DNA of 64,000 nucleotides from JAQGMV01 sp035525455 (GTDB lineage Bacteria; Pseudomonadota; Gammaproteobacteria; Burkholderiales; SG8-41): the NCBI GenBank assembly GCA_035525455.1, contig DATLEF010000050.1, positions 8,030 to 72,029 of the forward strand, written 5' to 3'. Shown piece by piece: positions 26,007 through 35,777 of this stretch. The notes under the pieces are model-generated. The model made no database searches. It was not told the DNA's origin and worked only from the letters and a program-made list of their open reading frames with translations. Position 1 is the stretch's first letter; each line of letters begins with the position of its first letter. The translations under genes and the position numbers were made by a program.

Positions 26007-27770
26007 ATGCCACGTCCTCCCAACGCTTCCGCGAGCGCGAGTAACTTCATCCGCAGCGTGATCGAGAACGATCTCGCGAGCGGGAAATTCGCCGGACGGC
26101 GCTGGGCCGGGCGGCCCGGACCTGCAGCGGTTCAAGCGCAAGGCACGCCCGATCCCGCACGTATACGCACGCGTTTCCCGCCGGAACCGAACGGCTACCT
26201 GCATATCGGACACGCCAAATCGATCTGCCTCAACTTCGGCCTCGGGCTCGATTACGGCGGCGCATGCCACCTGCGCTTCGACGACACCAATCCGGAAAAG
26301 GAAGAGCAGGAATACGTCGATTCCATAGTCGACGCGGTGAAGTGGCTCGGTTTCGACTGGGGACCGCATCTGTACTACGCGTCCGATTACTTCGACTTCA
26401 TGTACGACGCCGCGGAGCGTCTGATCCAGGCCGGCCACGCGTACGTCGACGAGCAGAGCGCGGACGAAATTCGTGCGGGTCGCGGCACGCTCACCGAAGT
26501 GGGCCGCGAAAGCGCGTGGCGCAACCGCGCGCCTGCGGAATCGCTCGCGCGTTTTCGCGAAATGCGCGATGGACGGCACGCGGACGGCAGCATGGTCCTG
26601 CGCGCGAAAGTCGACATGGCCTCGCCCAACATCAATCTGCGCGACCCGGTCGTCTATCGCATCCGCACCGCGAGCCATCATCGCACCGGTGACAAATGGT
26701 GCGTGTATCCGATGTACACCTATGCTCATCCGATCGAGGATGCGCTCGAGAACGTCACGCATTCGCTCTGCACGCTGGAGTTCGAAGATCAGCGGCCGTT
26801 CTACGACTGGCTGCTCGCGCGACTGGCGGACTGCGGGCTACTCTTGCGGCCGCTGCCTCAGCAGATCGAGTTCGCAAGACTCAATCTCACCTACGTCGTG
26901 CTTTCCAAACGCAGGCTCATTCAGCTCGTGGAAGAAGGACACGTCGAGGGCTGGGACGATCCGCGCATGCCGACGCTCGCGGGCGCGCGCCACCGCGGCT
27001 ACACGCCGGAAGGTTTCCGCCTGTTCGCCGATCGCATCGGCGTATCGAAAGCCGATTCCTGGATCGAGTACTCGGTGCTCGAAGACTGCATGCGCGAAGA
27101 CCTGAATGCGCGCGCCGAACGTCGCATAGCGGTGCTCGATCCGCTGAAGCTCGTCATCGACAACTATCCCGAGGGACAGGCCGAGGACTGCCACGCGCCG
27201 AATCACCCGCAGAAGCCCGATCTCGGAAAACGCGCGGTGCCTTTCACGCGCGAGCTCTGGATCGAGCGCGAGGACTTCATGGAAAGTCCGGCGAAAGGCT
27301 ACTTCAGGCTGTTTCCCGGCAACACCGTGCGCCTGCGCTACGGGTACGTCATCAAGTGCACGAGTTGCACCAAGGATGCCAACGGCAACGTGAACACCGT
27401 GCACTGCGAGTACCTGCCAGATACCAAATCAGGTACGCCGGGCGCCGACAGCGTGAAAGTGAAAGGCAACATCCACTGGGTTTCGGCCCCGCACGCGCAT
27501 GCCGGTGAAGTGCGCATCTACGATCGTCTTTTCCGCGTGCCGCATCCGGGACGGGATCGCGACTTTATCGAAGATTTGAATCCGGACTCGATGCGTATCG
27601 TCACGGCGCAGCTCGAGCCCGCGTTGAAAGCCGCAAAGCCCGACCAACGCTTCCAGTTCGAGCGCCACGGCTACTTCTGCGCCGATCGCCGCGATTCGCG
27701 CTCGGGCGATCCGGTGTTCAACCGCGCCGTGACGCTGCGGGATTCGTGGGACGCCGGCAGTAAAACATAG
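26007..27770 (+). CDS. glnS: Glutaminyl-tRNA synthetase
   Basis: Class I tRNA synthetase, 587 aa. HIGH-type motif in PPEPNGYLHIGHAKSI (about 58-73), RFDDTNPEKEEQEYV, and the KMSKS-type loop VLSKRRLIQL; the C-terminal anticodon-binding beta-barrels follow. A slightly long N-terminal extension before the catalytic domain is seen. Direct GlnRS, typical of beta/gammaproteobacteria. Confidence 0.97.
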   Translation: MPRPPNASASASNFIRSVIENDLASGKFAGRRWAGRPGPAAVQAQGTPDPARIRTRFPPEPNGYLHIGHAKSICLNFGLGLDYGGACHLRFDDTNPEKEEQEYVDSIVDAVKWLGFDWGPHLYYASDYFDFMYDAAERLIQAGHAYVDEQSADEIRAGRGTLTEVGRESAWRNRAPAESLARFREMRDGRHADGSMVLRAKVDMASPNINLRDPVVYRIRTASHHRTGDKWCVYPMYTYAHPIEDALENVTHSLCTLEFEDQRPFYDWLLARLADCGLLLRPLPQQIEFARLNLTYVVLSKRRLIQLVEEGHVEGWDDPRMPTLAGARHRGYTPEGFRLFADRIGVSKADSWIEYSVLEDCMREDLNARAERRIAVLDPLKLVIDNYPEGQAEDCHAPNHPQKPDLGKRAVPFTRELWIEREDFMESPAKGYFRLFPGNTVRLRYGYVIKCTSCTKDANGNVNTVHCEYLPDTKSGTPGADSVKVKGNIHWVSAPHAHAGEVRIYDRLFRVPHPGRDRDFIEDLNPDSMRIVTAQLEPALKAAKPDQRFQFERHGYFCADRRDSRSGDPVFNRAVTLRDSWDAGSKT

Positions 27771-27872
27771 CCGTCAATCCACTATCGTGAGGTGATGGGC
27801 GTTTTTGCGCGGCGGATCGCGGCGCGCGCCCGCGTCGCGGTCCAATGACAATTCGATCCATAATGCCGCGAA

Positions 27873-28598
27873 GTGAAGAAACTCCTCATCACGTGCGAGC
27901 ATGGCGGAAATCGCATCCCCAGAGAGTACTGGCCGCTCTTCAGGAAGTACCGCGCCGCGCTCGCAAGCCACCGCGGCTATGATCCGGGCGCGCTTGCGCT
28001 CGCGCGTGACTTCGCGGCGGCGTTCAGTGCCGAGCTCGTCTATTCGACGACCAGCCGGTTGCTGGTCGAGCTCAATCGCTCGCCGCATCACCGGCAGGTG
28101 TTCTCGGAAGCGACGCGCGGGTTGCCGCCTGAGGAACGCGAGCGGCTCATGCAGCGCTACTACTGGCCTTACCGCAGCTGGGTCGAAGCGCAAGTACGCG
28201 ACGCAGTCGAAAGCGGGCAGCGAATCGTCCATATTTCCAGCCACAGCTTCACGCCGCGTCTGAACGGCGTCACGCGCCGCGCGGACATAGGTCTCTTATA
28301 CGATCCGGGACGGCGAGCCGAGCGCGAGCTGTGCCTCGCGTGGCAGCGTGCGCTGGAAGCTGAGGATACGCGCCTGGTCGTGCGCCGGAACTACCCATAT
28401 CGCGGAACGGGGGATGGATTGACCACCCACCTGCGGCGACTGCATCCGGATCCAGCGTACGCCGGAATCGAAGTCGAGATGAACCAGCGCTACCCGCTCT
28501 CAGACCGCTCCGCCTGGCGCGCACTGCGTAGGCTGCTTGTAAGCACGCTGGAGCGCGCGATTGCAAGGCAAGATGTGGCCATCAGCCGTCGGGATTAG
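27873..28598 (+). CDS. N-formylglutamate amidohydrolase family protein
   Basis: 241 aa from a GTG start at 27873. The N-terminus LLITCEHGGNRIPREY contains the metal-binding E-H pair of the FGase fold; RLLVELNRSPHH, ISSHSFTP and GIEVEMNQRYP fit the family. In known members the enzyme releases formate or ammonia from an amide in histidine breakdown or a related pathway. No hut genes are nearby, so the substrate is open. Confidence 0.85.
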   Translation: MKKLLITCEHGGNRIPREYWPLFRKYRAALASHRGYDPGALALARDFAAAFSAELVYSTTSRLLVELNRSPHHRQVFSEATRGLPPEERERLMQRYYWPYRSWVEAQVRDAVESGQRIVHISSHSFTPRLNGVTRRADIGLLYDPGRRAERELCLAWQRALEAEDTRLVVRRNYPYRGTGDGLTTHLRRLHPDPAYAGIEVEMNQRYPLSDRSAWRALRRLLVSTLERAIARQDVAISRRD

Positions 28599-28684
28599 AC
28601 GCCGCCGCCGGCACGCAATCGCCGTGCCGCGTGTTGTATAGTGCAACACGTCAGCAACCGCCGCACTCCACACACCACCACGAC

Positions 28685-29854
28685 ATGCTCGACACGCTCA
28701 CATTGTTGATCGTGCTGATCGTCAGCAACCTGCTCATGGCAGGCGCGCTGTGGATCACTTTCGCCGGCCGCTTCAAGGCGGGGCTCGGACAGTGGACCGG
28801 CTCGCTCATCGTTCAGGGTGTCTGCTGGCTGCTCGTCGCGATGCGCAACGACATCGCGGATTATCTGACGATTGCCGTTGCGACTGCGTTTCTCGTCTAC
28901 TGCTGGGCCTTGCAGGTAAGCGCGCTGCTCGAGTTCCATGGGGTGTCTACGCCGCGATGGCTTTTGTACGGCCCGGCGATAATCGCATTCCTGATCGTGG
29001 GTATTTACGTGCACGACCCGAAAGCCCGTCTCGCGGTGTGCGGGCTCGGCTTCGGCATCGCACAAATCGCAACAGGCGCGGGTCTGCTCTACTACCGGGT
29101 TGCTGCGGAGTTCCGCACCCGACTGCTGCTCGCTGCGAGCTTTTTCTGCATGGCCGGCGGACTCTTCTGGGTGGCATTCACGGCCTGGTTCGAACCTGAA
29201 GCGATTCTGCCGACGGTGGGCAACACCCCGGCACCGGCATTGTCCCTGCTCATTTTCTACGGCGTCACCGTCGCATCGTCGTTTGCGTTTCTGCTGATGC
29301 ACAAAGAGCGCGCCGATCGCGAGTCTCACGAGCTCGCGACGATCGATTCGCTGACGGGCGTCTACAACCGCCGCACGTTCAAGGAGCTGGCCGAACCGCA
29401 GTTCTCACGCGCACGGCGCACGCGCAGCCAGGTCTCGCTGCTGCTCCTCGACATCGACCACTTCAAGCGCGTCAACGACACCTATGGCCACCTCGCGGGC
29501 GACCAGGTGCTCACTCAGTTTGCACGGCTCGTGCGCACGTGTTTGCGCAAGGAGGACCTGCTCGCGCGCTTCGGCGGCGAGGAATTCGTGGTGCTCCTGC
29601 CGGACGCCGGGGAAGCACAGGCAGCTACACTCGCCGAGCGTATCCGCGACGAGGTGGCGAACACGCCGCTGCACGTTGCGGGCCACGACATCAAGATCAC
29701 GGTGAGCATAGGGCTCGTCACCGAAAGCGGCGAAGCGCTTCCGCTGCTCGAAGCGATGGTAGGCGCCGCCGACGAAGCGCTCTATGCCGCGAAAGCGCAG
29801 GGCCGCAATCGTGTCGTCAAGCGCGCAGTGCCGCGCGTGGCCGCGCCTGCGTAG
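28685..29854 (+). CDS. Membrane-bound diguanylate cyclase (GGDEF)
   Basis: 389 aa from the ATG at 28685. The first about 205 residues hold six to seven hydrophobic helices; the C-terminal about 165 residues form a GGDEF domain starting ATIDSLTGVYNRR, with LLLDIDHFKRVNDTYGH and the active-site loop ARFGGEEFVVLLPD. A product-inhibition I-site RxxD (RKED) stands exactly five residues before GGEEF. It should make c-di-GMP and be feedback-inhibited. The membrane sensor part was not recognised as a named domain. Confidence 0.93.
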   Translation: MLDTLTLLIVLIVSNLLMAGALWITFAGRFKAGLGQWTGSLIVQGVCWLLVAMRNDIADYLTIAVATAFLVYCWALQVSALLEFHGVSTPRWLLYGPAIIAFLIVGIYVHDPKARLAVCGLGFGIAQIATGAGLLYYRVAAEFRTRLLLAASFFCMAGGLFWVAFTAWFEPEAILPTVGNTPAPALSLLIFYGVTVASSFAFLLMHKERADRESHELATIDSLTGVYNRRTFKELAEPQFSRARRTRSQVSLLLLDIDHFKRVNDTYGHLAGDQVLTQFARLVRTCLRKEDLLARFGGEEFVVLLPDAGEAQAATLAERIRDEVANTPLHVAGHDIKITVSIGLVTESGEALPLLEAMVGAADEALYAAKAQGRNRVVKRAVPRVAAPA

Positions 29855-29875
29855 CTGGCGCGATCCCGCACGTTT

Positions 29876-30910
29876 TCAGGCAATCAACAGCGCCGCACGA
29901 CCGGTCACGAGACCTTTATCCAGCCGCTGGTGCACAGTTTCGGCTTCCGCGAGCCGCACTTTCTCGGGCACGATCGGCGAGAGCTCGCCGCGCGCCACGA
30001 GCTCCAGCGACTCCGCAACTTCTTCTCTCGTCGCATAGCGGCTGCCGAGAAGCTCGAGCTCCTTGCGCAGCATCTCTCCAGGGTTCGCAGTGAATTTTGC
30101 GCCGTGACCGCTCAGCATGACGAGGCGGCCGCCTTTGGCGAGCGCCGCAAAAGCGGCTTCCAGAGTCGACGTGCTGCAGACGAAGTCGATCGCGACGTCG
30201 AGACCTTTGCCGCCGGTCGCGTCTAGCAGCTGCTCGGTCAGCCTCCCGTCGGATGCGTCTATCGTCGTGTCCGCGCCCGCCTTCAGGCACGCTTCGAACT
30301 TGCTCGCCATGACGTCGACGCCGATGACTTTGCGCGCGTGCGCCCAGCGCGCGACTTGCAGCATGTGCACGCCGAGTCCGCCGCCGGCACCGAATACCGC
30401 AACCGTGTCGGTCGGCATGAGACGCGCCTTACGCGTGACTTTGAGAGGCGTCGCGATCGCATCGCACACGACGCCCGCTTCCGCGGGTTTTTCGCGCCAG
30501 TCGAGTGCGTTCGGAAATTTGATGAACGCGTGCGAGGGCAGCTTGATGTACTCGGCGTAGCCGCCATCGACTTCGCGTCCGACGTAGCCGCCGAAGTTCT
30601 CGCACAGGGTTTCGCGATTCGTTCGGCACCAGCGGCACGTTCCACACGTCAGGTAAAAGTACGCGGTGACACCGTCGCCGGGGTTCAGATTCTTGACGCC
30701 GGCGCCGACTGCGACGATCTCGCCGGCGATCTCGTGTCCGAGTATTCGCGGATAATCCACTTTGATGCGGCCGGCGCGCGCGTGATGCACGGTCAGGCCG
30801 GCGCCGCATGCCAGTACTTTCACCACGGCTTCCCCCGCGCCGGGCACGGGGTCCGGCACGTTTTCGAGTGCGAGCGGCGTGTTGGCCGCCTTGAGCACCA
30901 TTGCTTTCAT
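29876..30910 (-). CDS. Zinc-dependent alcohol dehydrogenase family protein
   Basis: 344 aa medium-chain dehydrogenase. Catalytic-zinc region ACGAGLTVHHARAG and LGHEIAGEIVAVG; structural-zinc cysteines in CGTCRWCRTNRETLC; Rossmann motif VAVFGAGGGLGVHMLQ. The usual H/D context after the first cysteine (C-x-x-x-x-T-V-H-H) is slightly unusual. Divergent from an SDR gene, so the two oxidoreductases may act on the same compounds. GGAG lies before the ATG. Confidence 0.9.
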   Translation of the reverse strand: MKAMVLKAANTPLALENVPDPVPGAGEAVVKVLACGAGLTVHHARAGRIKVDYPRILGHEIAGEIVAVGAGVKNLNPGDGVTAYFYLTCGTCRWCRTNRETLCENFGGYVGREVDGGYAEYIKLPSHAFIKFPNALDWREKPAEAGVVCDAIATPLKVTRKARLMPTDTVAVFGAGGGLGVHMLQVARWAHARKVIGVDVMASKFEACLKAGADTTIDASDGRLTEQLLDATGGKGLDVAIDFVCSTSTLEAAFAALAKGGRLVMLSGHGAKFTANPGEMLRKELELLGSRYATREEVAESLELVARGELSPIVPEKVRLAEAETVHQRLDKGLVTGRAALLIA

Positions 30911-31077
30911 CTTGTCTCCCCGGTTCGGAAAATATGTTACATCGGTTTATCATGCGCGGCCGGCACATTACTATCGCAACGCGTGGCCTAATGCTGGGCT
31001 CGCCTCGCGAGCGCAGAATGTTGACCCGCATCGATCAAACGCCACGGACAATCACCTGAAACATTGCAGGAGGACGC

Positions 31078-31836
31078 ATGAGCACCCATGACAAAGTCGC
31101 GGTCGTAACTGGTGCCGGCACCGGCATCGGCAAGGCCACAGCGCTCGCATTCGTGAAAGACGGCTGGCGAGTCGCTTTCGTCGGACGGCGCAAGGAGCCT
31201 TTGGAGGAAGCGGTCAAGTCGGCCGGTGTGGCAAGCGGGCGGGCGATCGCGGTGCCGACCGACGTGGGCGACCCGAAATCCGTGGAGGCGCTCTTCGCGC
31301 GCGTGAATGAAGCCTTTGGGCGCATCGATGTGCTTTTCAACAATGCCGGGCAGAACGCGCCGGGTGTCGCGTTCGAGGATCTGCCATATGAGAAGTGGAA
31401 GTCGGTCATCGACACGAACTTCAGCGGCACGTTTTTGTGCGCGCAGGCCGCCTTTCGCATGATGAAAGACCAGAATCCACAAGGCGGCCGCATCATCAAC
31501 AACGGCTCGATCTCCGCCCACGCGCCGCGCCCGGACTCGATGCCCTATACCGCCTCGAAGCATGGCGTGAGCGGGATCACCCGCACGATCGCGCTCGACG
31601 GCCGCAAATACGACATCGCGTGCTGCCAGATCGATATCGGCAATGCCATGACCGGGCTCGCCGCGCGCATGGCGAAAGGCGTGAAGCAGGCCGACGGCAC
31701 GGTCAAAGCGGAGCCGATGATCGACGTCGACGATGTCGCGCGCTCGGTGCTGCACATGGCGAATCAGCCGCTCGAAGTCAATATCTATCACCTCATGATC
31801 ATGGCGACGAAAATGCCTTACGCCGGGCGCGGCTAG
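31078..31836 (+). CDS. SDR-family oxidoreductase
   Basis: 252 aa short-chain dehydrogenase. Cofactor motif VTGAGTGIGKA (about 10-20), NNAG (in VLFNNAGQNAPG), catalytic serine in NNGSISAHAP and the YTASK catalytic Y-x-x-x-K. Start ATG with AGGAGG immediately upstream. Substrate unknown; reductase/dehydrogenase of an alcohol or ketone is inferred. Confidence 0.92.
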   Translation: MSTHDKVAVVTGAGTGIGKATALAFVKDGWRVAFVGRRKEPLEEAVKSAGVASGRAIAVPTDVGDPKSVEALFARVNEAFGRIDVLFNNAGQNAPGVAFEDLPYEKWKSVIDTNFSGTFLCAQAAFRMMKDQNPQGGRIINNGSISAHAPRPDSMPYTASKHGVSGITRTIALDGRKYDIACCQIDIGNAMTGLAARMAKGVKQADGTVKAEPMIDVDDVARSVLHMANQPLEVNIYHLMIMATKMPYAGRG

Positions 31837-31896
31837 CGCGAAGGCCGCCTCCGTATCGAGCTGCCGCATCCCATCAGGAACCTGCAACCCGATGAC

Positions 31897-31968
31897 ATGC
31901 GCAGCCTTACATCGAAGTACGTCGAGCAGGTCGTGAGCCAGCTCATCGCATGGGGACTTATTGAATGA
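31897..31968 (+). CDS. Short ORF/possible gene remnant before the ketopantoate-reductase-like gene
   Basis: After the SDR stop, the same frame is open for 43 codons (31837-31965), reading RIELPHPIRNLQPDD and on, until a TGA that overlaps the next start as ATGA. Within it an ATG at 31897 opens 23 codons (MRSLTSKYVEQVV...AWGLIE). The residue mix looks protein-like. It may be a tiny coupled ORF or the tail of a gene now lost. No ribosome binding site is obvious, and no family was recognised. Confidence 0.3.
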   Translation: MRSLTSKYVEQVVSQLIAWGLIE

Positions 31969-32951
31969 AAGTATGTGTATTCGGAATCGGCGCCGTCGGA
32001 GGCCACGTCGCAGCACGCATGGCCGCCGCGAAGTCGGCCGAAGTTTCGGTCGTCGCGCGCGGCGCGCCGCTCGATGCCATCCGCAAAAACGGTCTCACGC
32101 TCAAGTCCGGTGCGGATGAAATCCGCGGGAAGCCTGCCGCAGCGACCGGCGACCCGGCAACGCTCCCGAAGCAGGATCTCGTAATCGTCACGTTGAAAGC
32201 ACACGCCGTTCCGGGGATCGCCGCCACGGTCGAGAAGATGCTGGCGCCGAACGGTACCGCGCTCTTTCCGTTGAACGGGCTGCCGTGGTGGTTCAATCAC
32301 GGACGCAGAGGTTCGCAAAGCGCGCCGCTCCCGCTCCTCGATCCGCAGGGCGAGCTGTGGACGCGGCTCCGGGAACGGACGCTCGGGTGCGTCATTTATT
32401 CGCCCAACGAAGTGGTGAGCCCCGGCGTCGTCCTCCACATCGGCGGTAACCGCTGGGTGATCGGCGAGCCGAGCGATGAGAAGACGGCGCGAGTCGAGGC
32501 AGTAGTGGACGTCTTCAACAAGTCGGGAATGCCCGGTGAGGTTTCACCCGACATCCGGGCCGAAATGTTTCGCAAGCTCATGGGTAACGCAGCCGGCAAT
32601 ACGATCTCTGCGCTGACACGGCGCGGTCATTACGAGATGGCGTCGGATCCCGATCTGCGAGTCATCGCCGTAGGGATCATGCGCGAGACACTCGAAGTCG
32701 CTGCGGCGCTCGGCTGGGACCTGCGCAAGGAAGTCGATCCGGAAAAAATCGCGGGCCGCGCAAGTCCCGGTCCGGCCTCGACGCCGTCGATGCTCCAGGA
32801 CGTTCTCCTGAACCGGCCGGTCGAAGTCGAAGCGCATCTCGGACAGACGCAAGCATTCGCGCGCGAGAAAGGCGTGGCGACGCCGACGATCGACGTCATG
32901 CTGCCGCTGCTGCGCGCGCTGGACCGCAGTCTTCGCGCCGTTAGCCGGTAG
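31965..32951 (+). CDS. 2-dehydropantoate 2-reductase family protein
   Basis: 328 aa. N-terminal Rossmann motif VCVFGIGAVGGHVAARMA, then NGLPWWFNHG and the conserved RKLMGNAAGNTISALT segment (catalytic lysine region of ketopantoate reductases) and TPSMLQDVL near the C-terminus. Could be panE, but in this setting among catabolic oxidoreductases it may act on another keto acid. It overlaps the convergent next gene by 11 bp. Confidence 0.85.
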   Translation: MKVCVFGIGAVGGHVAARMAAAKSAEVSVVARGAPLDAIRKNGLTLKSGADEIRGKPAAATGDPATLPKQDLVIVTLKAHAVPGIAATVEKMLAPNGTALFPLNGLPWWFNHGRRGSQSAPLPLLDPQGELWTRLRERTLGCVIYSPNEVVSPGVVLHIGGNRWVIGEPSDEKTARVEAVVDVFNKSGMPGEVSPDIRAEMFRKLMGNAAGNTISALTRRGHYEMASDPDLRVIAVGIMRETLEVAAALGWDLRKEVDPEKIAGRASPGPASTPSMLQDVLLNRPVEVEAHLGQTQAFAREKGVATPTIDVMLPLLRALDRSLRAVSR

Positions 32952-33828
32952 AGCGGCGCGCGATCGCTTCGGCGATCGCCGCGTTGTCGAGCTCGCCCTC
33001 ACCGTGGGCAACGCAATCTTCGAGCATGCGCGCATAGACCTCCGCGAACGGCAGGTCCTGTCCGTATTTGCGCGCCTGGTCGAGCATGAGCTTGAAATCC
33101 TTGAGACTCTGGTCGACTCGACTTTGCGGGTCTCGATATGCGCGCCGCGCCATCTGCTCGCCTTTGATATCCATCACTTGTGAATAAGCAGCCGAGCCAC
33201 GCGCGACCTCGAGAAACGCCACCGGATCGATCGCCATGCGCGCTGCGAACACGAGGCCTTCAGCGAGCGCCGCGCGGTTGAGCCCGAGGACGAGATTCAC
33301 GGCAAGCTTCGCACGTGAGCCGTTGCCGATCGCGCCGAGATAGTGTCGGCGCGGACAGATCGCCTCGAGCACTGGCGCAGCGCGCATAATTGTCGATTCG
33401 TCGCCGCCGGCGAGTCCCACACCGTCGCCGCGCGCAACCTGTCGGCTCGTGCCTGAGATCGGAAATTCCACCATACGTGCGCCTTCAGGCTCAACTCGCT
33501 GGGCAAGCGCAGCCAGCTGGTCCGGATCGCAAGTGCTCGTCACGACGAATATGCGCTCGCCTGTCCCGCCGCTGATCGCGTCGATCGCACCACCGGGTCC
33601 AGCGATCACGGCTTCGACCTGATCGGTGTTGAAAACGCACAGGACGTTCACCTCGCAACCCGCGATCACGACACTCGCAGTCGCCTCCGCTTTCGCCCCG
33701 GTGCTTTCAATGGCTACGCGCTTGTCCGCGTCGATGTCGTACGCGAGCACCTCGAAGCCGGCCGCGACCAGCCGCTGCGCGACTGCCGTCCCCATCAGCC
33801 CCGCCCCGATCACGCCAACTGGTGCCAT
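32941..33828 (-). CDS. NAD(P)-dependent beta-hydroxyacid dehydrogenase (HIBADH family)
   Basis: 295 aa. Rossmann motif VGVIGAGLMGTAVAQRL at the N-terminus, substrate motif FPISGTSRQVARGDGVGLAGG, and the catalytic lysine in NGSRAKLAVNLVLGLNRAALAEG. Relatives oxidise 3-hydroxyisobutyrate or reduce tartronate semialdehyde; which applies here cannot be told. Convergent with the preceding gene. Confidence 0.88.
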   Translation of the reverse strand: MAPVGVIGAGLMGTAVAQRLVAAGFEVLAYDIDADKRVAIESTGAKAEATASVVIAGCEVNVLCVFNTDQVEAVIAGPGGAIDAISGGTGERIFVVTSTCDPDQLAALAQRVEPEGARMVEFPISGTSRQVARGDGVGLAGGDESTIMRAAPVLEAICPRRHYLGAIGNGSRAKLAVNLVLGLNRAALAEGLVFAARMAIDPVAFLEVARGSAAYSQVMDIKGEQMARRAYRDPQSRVDQSLKDFKLMLDQARKYGQDLPFAEVYARMLEDCVAHGEGELDNAAIAEAIARRSTG

Positions 33829-33939
33829 GAAGTTTTTTTACGCAATGTTGAACAGAGAAAATTAGGAAAAAAGATCACGGGGGAAAACGCGTTCCGCCTT
33901 GTCCGTGTATCCGCGCAGGACGTTTGACAACTCGTCTTT

Positions 33940-33987
33940 AAGGAAGGGGAGGTTACGGAGGGAAACCATGGGTGTCCCTCTGTTCGT
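33940..33987 (-). repeat. Dispersed intergenic repeat, copy C
   Basis: Inverse copy of 17318-17365 with one mismatch in 48 bp. On the minus strand it starts 24 bp after the ettA stop and points the same way as ettA, just as copy A follows its own upstream gene. Confidence 0.8.
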
Positions 33988-34010
33988 AATTGTGAAAAGG
34001 ATACAAAGCC

Positions 34011-35681
34011 CTACATGAGCGCTTTGTACCGGATGCGGTGCGGCTTGTCGGCGTCGTCACCCAGACGCTTGCGCCGGTCGGCGAGATAGTCGGCGTAGTT
34101 GCCTTCGAACCACACCACCTCACTTTCGCCTTCGAACGCGAGCATGTGCGTCGCGACGCGATCGAGAAACCAGCGGTCGTGCGAAATCACGACGGCACAA
34201 CCCGGGAAGTTGAGCAGCGCCTCCTCGAGAGCCCGCAGCGTCTCGACGTCGAGGTCGTTGGTCGGCTCGTCGAGCAGCAGCACGTTGCCGCCGCTTCTCA
34301 GCACTTTCGCAAGATGCAGCCGGTTCCGCTCGCCGCCCGAAAGCTGGCCGACGAGCTTCTGCTGGTCGGCGCCTTTGAAATTGAAGCGCGCCGCGTAGCC
34401 GCGGCTGGACGTGGTGTAGTTGCCGACCGTGATGTTCTCGAGCCCCTCGGAGATCTCTTCCCATGCGGTCTTCGATCCATCGAGCTTGTCGCGGCTCTGG
34501 TCGACGTAGGCGATTTTCACGGTGTCGCCGATGCGTAGCTTCCCCGAATCGGGTTTTTCCTGTCCGACGATCATGCGAAAAAGCGTCGTCTTGCCGGCAC
34601 CATTGGGACCCACGATGCCGACGATACCGCCGCGTGGAAGGCGAAAATCCAGGCCTTCGAAAAGCACCTTGTCGCCGAAGGATTTTCGCAGGCCCTCTGC
34701 CTGGATCACGAGGTCTCCCAGATGCGGCCCCGGCGGAATGTAGATTTCGCTCGTTTCGTTGCGTTCCTGGAACTCCTGGGATTCGAGCTCTTCGAATCGC
34801 GCGAGCCTCGCCTTGCTTTTCGCCTGCCGCGCCTTGGGATTCGAGCGCACCCACTCGAGCTCCTTCTGCATCGCCTTGATGCGCGCGGTCTCCTGCTTGG
34901 CTTCGATCTCGAGACGCTGCTCTTTCTGCTCGAGCCATGACGAGTAATTGCCTTCCCACGGGATGCCGTATCCGCGGTCGAGCTCGAGTATCCAGCCCGC
35001 AACGTTGTCGAGGAAATAGCGATCGTGCGTGACGCCGATCACGGTGCCGGGATAGCGCTCGAGAAATTGTTCGAGCCACTGCACCGACAGCGCGTCGAGA
35101 TGATTGGTCGGCTCGTCGAGAAGCAGCATGTCGGGCTCGGAAAGAAGCAGGCGGCACAGCGCGACGCGGCGGCGCTCGCCGCCGGAGAGCGTCTTCACGT
35201 CGGTGTCCCACGGCGGCAGTCGCAGCGCATCGGCCGCGACTTCCAGCTTGCGCTCGATTTCCCACGCGCCCGCGGCGTCTATTTTCGCCTGCAGCTCCCC
35301 CTGCTCTTCGAGGAGCTTGTTCATTTCGTCGTCGTCCATCGGCTCGGCGAATTTGTCGCTGATCTCGTTGAAGCGCTTGATGAGCGCCATCATCTCGCCG
35401 ACGCCTTCCTCGACGTTTCCGCGAACGTTCTTGTTCGGGTCGAGGTGCGGCTCCTGGGGCAGAAAGCCGACTCGCATGTTCGGCATCGGGATCGCCTCGC
35501 CTTCGAAGTCCTTGTCTTCTCCCGCCATGATGCGAAGGAGACTCGACTTACCCGCGCCATTCAGGCCCAGCACGCCGATTTTTGCGCCCGGGAAAAAAGA
35601 GAGGGAAATGTCTTTCAGGATGACGCGCTTGGGGGGAACAACCTTCCCCACGCGCCGCATCGTGTATACGTACTGGGCCAT
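34011..35681 (-). CDS. ettA: Energy-dependent translational throttle protein EttA (ABC-F)
   Basis: 556 aa ABC-F ATPase with no membrane domain. Two cassettes: Walker A GLNGAGKSSLLR and GPNGAGKTTLFR, signatures LSGGERRRVAL and LSGGERNRLHL, Walker B LLLDEPTNHLD and LLLDEPTNDLD. The EttA 'arm' and linker (KQETARIKAMQKELEWVRS) are present. In E. coli EttA binds the ribosomal E site and gates early elongation by energy status. Confidence 0.96.
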   Translation of the reverse strand: MAQYVYTMRRVGKVVPPKRVILKDISLSFFPGAKIGVLGLNGAGKSSLLRIMAGEDKDFEGEAIPMPNMRVGFLPQEPHLDPNKNVRGNVEEGVGEMMALIKRFNEISDKFAEPMDDDEMNKLLEEQGELQAKIDAAGAWEIERKLEVAADALRLPPWDTDVKTLSGGERRRVALCRLLLSEPDMLLLDEPTNHLDALSVQWLEQFLERYPGTVIGVTHDRYFLDNVAGWILELDRGYGIPWEGNYSSWLEQKEQRLEIEAKQETARIKAMQKELEWVRSNPKARQAKSKARLARFEELESQEFQERNETSEIYIPPGPHLGDLVIQAEGLRKSFGDKVLFEGLDFRLPRGGIVGIVGPNGAGKTTLFRMIVGQEKPDSGKLRIGDTVKIAYVDQSRDKLDGSKTAWEEISEGLENITVGNYTTSSRGYAARFNFKGADQQKLVGQLSGGERNRLHLAKVLRSGGNVLLLDEPTNDLDVETLRALEEALLNFPGCAVVISHDRWFLDRVATHMLAFEGESEVVWFEGNYADYLADRRKRLGDDADKPHRIRYKALM

Positions 35682-35777
35682 ATTACGGAACCGAAACCGA
35701 AAAGGCGCTCATCATAGCGGATTGTGCGAGGTGAGCTAACATTACCGCATGATCAGCGCCCGGCCCGGAGATCCAAC

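Noticed and set aside
28621..28684. Hairpin CGTGTTG/CAACACG before the diguanylate cyclase as a terminator or riboswitch
   Set aside because: No T-run follows and there is no conserved c-di-GMP riboswitch core; too little to call.
30911..31077. Promoters in the gap between the Zn-ADH and SDR genes
   Set aside because: No hexamer pair with acceptable spacing on either strand could be supported.
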